Assembly (NCBI GenBank): GCA_019421345.1
Contig: JAHZFL010000001.1
Span: 324,924 to 388,923 of the forward strand
DNA: 64,000 nucleotides
Source of the DNA: Roseburia sp.
GTDB lineage: Bacteria > Bacillota > Clostridia > Lachnospirales > Lachnospiraceae
Reading direction: 5' to 3'
Shown here: one piece after another, positions 61,056 through 64,000 of the stretch
Position numbering within the stretch: position 1 is the first letter of the stretch
How the letters are laid out: each line of letters opens with the position of its first letter
Program-made: the position numbers and the translations under genes
The notes under the pieces: model-generated
Seen by the model: the letters and a program-made list of their open reading frames with translations, nothing else
Databases searched by the model: none
What the model was told of the DNA's origin: nothing

Positions 61056-61625
61056 TTATACAGTTGTCTTTTTCCTCTCCCCCAGAATCCGGATCACGCC
61101 GACCGTCTCCAACGATCTGGTAATCAGGAAAAAAACAGTGGAATCAATCGGCCACATAATCAGATTCTTGATGATGCGCGGTCCGACCAGTACAAAAAAT
61201 CCATCACCGTACAGCACCGACAGGCAAAGGGTATTGAGCACCACATTGCAGACCAGCATCACGAAAAACTTTGCCGCCAGAACCCTCCAGAATGTCAGCG
61301 GCTTCTTGTAATAAAAACAGCCGTACAGCACGCCTGCCAACACCGTGACCAGCGTCATCGGCAGGAAATATGCCCCGGTCGGCTTGATGAGGAACTTTAA
61401 AACATCAAGCGCCCCTGAAAAAATACCCCCGGTCACCGGCCCGAACAGATACCCCACGATACCGTTTGGAATGGACGAAAATCCAATGCGGATAAAAGGG
61501 CCCAACTCAATCGAAAACATGCCCAGTATCACGGCAACTGCTGCCAGCATTGCCATAACAGTGATAGTTCTTACAGATTTCAGTTCCTTGTAAGAAACGG
61601 CAAACAAAGTAACGAATTTTCTCAT
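61056..61625 (-). CDS. folT: Folate ECF transporter S component FolT
   Basis: 189 residues, about five to six membrane segments. Substrate-binding subunit of an energy-coupling-factor importer; ATPases and the T subunit must be encoded elsewhere. N-terminal SVRTITVMAMLAAVAVILGM and the family stretch FIRIGFSSIPNGIVGYLFGP match folate-type S components. The THF riboswitch directly upstream independently supports folate. AAAGGAGGT lies eight bases before the ATG. Confidence 0.93.
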   Translation of the reverse strand: MRKFVTLFAVSYKELKSVRTITVMAMLAAVAVILGMFSIELGPFIRIGFSSIPNGIVGYLFGPVTGGIFSGALDVLKFLIKPTGAYFLPMTLVTVLAGVLYGCFYYKKPLTFWRVLAAKFFVMLVCNVVLNTLCLSVLYGDGFFVLVGPRIIKNLIMWPIDSTVFFLITRSLETVGVIRILGERKKTTV

Positions 61626-61688
61626 AAAAAAATTACCTCCTTTGCAGACCTCTTACTACAACGGGAGATAATATTCCTATCTTCTGAT

Positions 61689-61784
61689 GCAGCGGGATGC
61701 GACTCATGTACCGCAAGAAAATCTTTTCGTCTGGCTGACAACTCCCTGTTCAGCCGGCACTTAACGCACATGAATCTACTCTGC
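61689..61784 (-). ncRNA. THF (tetrahydrofolate) riboswitch, class I
   Basis: Minus strand carries the conserved GAGTAGATTCATGTGCGTTA then AGTGCCGG, the hairpin GGCTGA..TCAGCC, and the closing ACATGAGTCGCATCCCGCTGC. Helix P1 pairs GCAG with CTGC, and TCATGT with ACATGA. It is about 63 bases before the folT start. No terminator hairpin with T-run follows it, so control of translation, hiding AAAGGAGGT, is more likely than early termination. Confidence 0.92.
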
Positions 61785-61838
61785 GAAACATATGTAATTA
61801 TGAGGGAGAGCCCTGCTCTCACGCTCTGTAGCTTTCTT

Positions 61839-61866
61839 AGTATAGCATATAAGCAGCAAAATGCAA
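61839..61866 (-). promoter_or_regulatory. Promoter of the folT transcript
   Basis: Minus strand TTGCAT (61861-61866), 16-base spacer, TATACT (61839-61844). About 55 bases before the riboswitch; the hairpin GAGAGC/GCTCTC lies between. Confidence 0.6.
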
Positions 61867-61906
61867 ATGATTTTTACAGATGCTTGATCAAATGCATCCA
61901 TCCCCC

Positions 61907-62320
61907 CTACATCACCATCAACAGCGTACCTGCCCCGATCAGCAGACACCCGACAACAGATTTCACCGTAAACTGCTCATGCAAAAACACAAATGCCAGC
62001 ACCAGTGTGAGAACGACACTCAGCTTATCGACAGGAACAACCTTTGATGCCTCTCCAAGCTGCAAAGCGCGGTAATAACAGAGCCACGACGCCCCCGTTG
62101 CCAGTCCTGACAGGATCAAAAACAGCCAGCTTTTTCTGCTGATCGAAGAAATTCCGTTTTGCCCATGCGTTAAAAACACCATCCCCCACGCCATCGCGAC
62201 CACGACCACGGTGCGGATCGCCGTCGCCAGATTGGAATTGACCCCGTCAATCCCGATCTTTGCAAGTATCGAAGTAAGCGCCGCAAACACAGCAGACAAC
62301 AACGCAAATACAAACCACAT
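61907..62320 (-). CDS. EamA-family small transporter (single domain)
   Basis: 137 residues, five membrane segments: one EamA domain, half of the usual ten-segment drug/metabolite transporter. Seen: VFALLSAVFAALTSILAKIG and the family end VDKLSVVLTLVLAFVFLHEQ then GCLLIGAGTLLMVM. Such single-domain members probably dimerise. The ATG at 62320 has GGGGGGG eight bases upstream, a better spacing than the ATG at 62326. 61 bases after the MATE gene. Substrate unknown. Confidence 0.87.
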   Translation of the reverse strand: MWFVFALLSAVFAALTSILAKIGIDGVNSNLATAIRTVVVVAMAWGMVFLTHGQNGISSISRKSWLFLILSGLATGASWLCYYRALQLGEASKVVPVDKLSVVLTLVLAFVFLHEQFTVKSVVGCLLIGAGTLLMVM

Positions 62321-62381
62321 ACTCATTCCCCCCCAAACTCTTATCCTTTTGTCTTTCCGTTCTTTTTCATGATGTCCTCTT

Positions 62382-63752
62382 TTACTGCCTGCCACAGCCT
62401 GTGCATATAAGTCGAAAATTCCTTTTCAAAAAATACAGTCCCGCCGCATCCGCAAGCGCCCATCCGATCGGTATACTCATCCAGATCCCACGGCAGCCGA
62501 ACGCCCCGATCCCCGACAGCACATAGGCTAACAGCACCCTGCTCCCCAACGATATGACCGTCAGGATCACAGAAATCATGGGCTGCTCTACGGCACGAAA
62601 ATATCCATAGCACAAAAACAGCAGTCCGATCAGACCATAAAAAGCACCCTCCATGCGCAAATAAGAAATCCCAATGCCGATAATCTCTGCATCCGTCGTA
62701 AAAATCCGCATCAGCTCTCCGGCAAACAGCACCACCAGTGCACTGACTGCCGTGCCGAACACAAGCACGGCAAGCACCGCCTTCCTCCCGCCTTCCCGGA
62801 TGCGCTCCGCCTTTCCTGCGCCGTGATTCTGCGCCACAAACGTGGAAAATGCGTTTCCGAAATCCTGCACCGGAGAATACGCAAGCGTGTCGATTTTTAC
62901 CGCTGCGGCATACGCCGCCATCACCGCCGTACCAAAGCTGTTTACCAGCCCCTGCACCATCAGTATGCCAAAATTCATGATCGACTGCTGCATAGACGTC
63001 AGCAGCGACAAACTCAGAATGCTCTTTAAAATGTCCTTACGAAAATGTCTCTGCCCGCGCCCAAACCGCAGAAGCGGTACCTTCTTCCACGCATACATCC
63101 AGATACCGATACCGGACACATACTGCGCAATCACTGTTGCCGCAGCCGCACCGGAAATCCCAAAATCAAAAACCGCGACAAACAAAACATCCAGCACCAC
63201 GTTCAGGACTGCCGACACACCGAGAAACAGCAGCGGTATCAGAGAATTTCCGACTGCACGCAGACTGTTTGCAAAATAATTGTAGAAAAACGTCGCCAGA
63301 ATGCCGCCGTAGATGACCGTCACATACGAGCGCATCATGACATAGACTTCCGATGGAATCTGCAGCATCACAAAAATCGCATCCATTCCCATATATGCCG
63401 CCGCACTCAGCAAAACGGCAAACCCGCCGATCAGAAAAAACGCCATGAAATTACCGCAGCCAAACGCCTCCCTGTCCTTCTTCCCATACTGGATCGACAA
63501 AAATGCACTGCTGCCCATGCACAGCCCAAGAATCACCGATGCCAAAAATACCATAATGGTATATGCCGAGCCAACCGCCGCAAGCGCCTCTTTCCCGATA
63601 TACCGCCCCACGATCAGCGTGTCCGCGATATTGTAAAACTGCTGAAGCAGATTCCCGATCATAAGTGGAACAGAAAACCGCACCAGTTCCGCGACAATCG
63701 TTCCCTCTGTAAAATCAACCCCGCACTTCTTTTGTTCCCGTTCCGCTTCCAT
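62382..63752 (-). CDS. MATE family multidrug/Na+ antiporter
   Basis: 456 residues, twelve membrane segments. Two repeated halves: the first begins VRFSVPLMIGNLLQQFYNIADTLIVGRYIG (family opening), the second has AYAAAVKIDTLAYSPVQDFG and TFVAQNHGAGKAERIREG. Exports drugs or metabolites using Na+ or H+. It runs together with the EamA gene. No regulator in the window. Confidence 0.95.
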   Translation of the reverse strand: MEAEREQKKCGVDFTEGTIVAELVRFSVPLMIGNLLQQFYNIADTLIVGRYIGKEALAAVGSAYTIMVFLASVILGLCMGSSAFLSIQYGKKDREAFGCGNFMAFFLIGGFAVLLSAAAYMGMDAIFVMLQIPSEVYVMMRSYVTVIYGGILATFFYNYFANSLRAVGNSLIPLLFLGVSAVLNVVLDVLFVAVFDFGISGAAAATVIAQYVSGIGIWMYAWKKVPLLRFGRGQRHFRKDILKSILSLSLLTSMQQSIMNFGILMVQGLVNSFGTAVMAAYAAAVKIDTLAYSPVQDFGNAFSTFVAQNHGAGKAERIREGGRKAVLAVLVFGTAVSALVVLFAGELMRIFTTDAEIIGIGISYLRMEGAFYGLIGLLFLCYGYFRAVEQPMISVILTVISLGSRVLLAYVLSGIGAFGCRGIWMSIPIGWALADAAGLYFLKRNFRLICTGCGRQ

Positions 63753-63902
63753 CCCTCAATCCCTACCACTCAAATTCTCTTTCATGCGCCAAAAAAGTCA
63801 TCGTATGACCACACATTTGCAAGTCCTGTTTAAGTCCTGTTTAACGCTCGGCATCCACAGCCTTCTTATCCATGTCATACATCTATCATACTCCACCGAA
63901 GC

Positions 63903-63943
63903 AAAAAAGGAAATGTCACACGTCTGTGTAACATTTCCTTTTT
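63903..63943 (-). terminator. Intrinsic terminator of tRNA-Lys
   Basis: AAAAAGGAAATGT paired with ACATTTCCTTTTT around CACACGTCTGTGTA, followed on the minus strand by a T-run. It begins five bases after the tRNA 3' end. Confidence 0.9.
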
Positions 63944-63947
63944 CCGA

Positions 63948-64000
63948 TGAGGCATCGGGGATTCGAACCCCGGACAACTTGATTAAAAGTCAAGTGCTCT
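63948..64000 (-). tRNA. tRNA-Lys (anticodon TTT), 5' part outside window
   Basis: Minus strand: anticodon stem ACTTGA/TCAAGT with loop CTTTTAA (anticodon TTT), T arm GGGGTTCGAATCCCC, acceptor 3' strand ATGCCTC and discriminator A. The D arm and 5' acceptor strand lie beyond the right edge. Confidence 0.92.

Noticed and set aside
61622..61822. 66-codon minus-strand ORF
   Set aside because: Lies over the THF riboswitch; the RNA explains the sequence.
63045..63833. 262-codon plus-strand ORF
   Set aside because: Antisense of the MATE gene.
63821..63842. Two copies of AAGTCCTGTTT before tRNA-Lys
   Set aside because: Only 11 bases twice, no sign of att site or integrase; kept out as likely chance.

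Overview
The window looks like chromosome from a low-to-mid GC, spore-forming anaerobic Firmicute of the Lachnospiraceae type. Evidence: an alpha/beta small acid-soluble spore protein, YesM/YesN-type sensor-regulator pairs, strong GGAGG ribosome binding sites, a THF riboswitch before folT, two-domain pyruvate kinase, and many lipoprotein-fed ABC importers. Almost all genes are on the minus strand. No prophage, rRNA operon, CRISPR array or intact insertion sequence was seen.

Layout, left to right. 1-9.3 kb is a housekeeping block transcribed leftward: tig, clpP, clpX, lon, engB, a carbamate kinase and pyk (cut by the left edge). 9.3-20 kb is a carbohydrate locus: solute-binding lipoprotein, two CUT1 permeases, a YesM/YesN two-component system, a secreted beta-helix protein and a GH20 hexosaminidase. 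20-25.8 kb has small enzymes, several of them broken (GNAT, metallo-hydrolase, VOC protein), and a heterodimeric ABC exporter. 25.8-31.3 kb is accessory: dispersed repeats, a hidden 28-codon gene with its own promoter and terminator, a spore protein, DJ-1, an Rpn-type nuclease with a variable repeat, a CYTH protein, an SdpI-like protein, remnants of a conjugative transposon (TnpW) and a frameshifted membrane protein. 31.3-37.8 kb has a DAACS symporter, a methyltransferase, a DUF1653 protein, ktrB-ktrA and a cytidylate-kinase-like gene. 37.8-42.8 kb is a complete livJHMGF importer. 43-51.4 kb is an opp operon whose OppC permease carries an inserted seven-repeat RCC1-like propeller. 51.8-60.3 kb is a LacI-controlled alpha-glucoside locus (malE, damaged malF/malG, GH13_31, P-loop kinase, GH13_18 phosphorylase). 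60.5-64 kb has tRNA-Leu, folT with its riboswitch, EamA and MATE transporters and the edge of tRNA-Lys.

The most unusual items are: (1) the OppC-RCC1 fusion; (2) families of short palindromic repeats that abut intrinsic terminators at many loci; (3) the GH13_18 phosphorylase overlapping a P-loop kinase, which suggests a glucosylglycerate-like pathway; (4) the deletion that removed malG and fused its last codons to malF; (5) the isolated 28-codon transcription unit. Several internal deletions and one-base shifts in accessory genes may be real decay or assembly error; raw reads would decide. Annotations rest on reading translations and motifs by eye; no database search was run.
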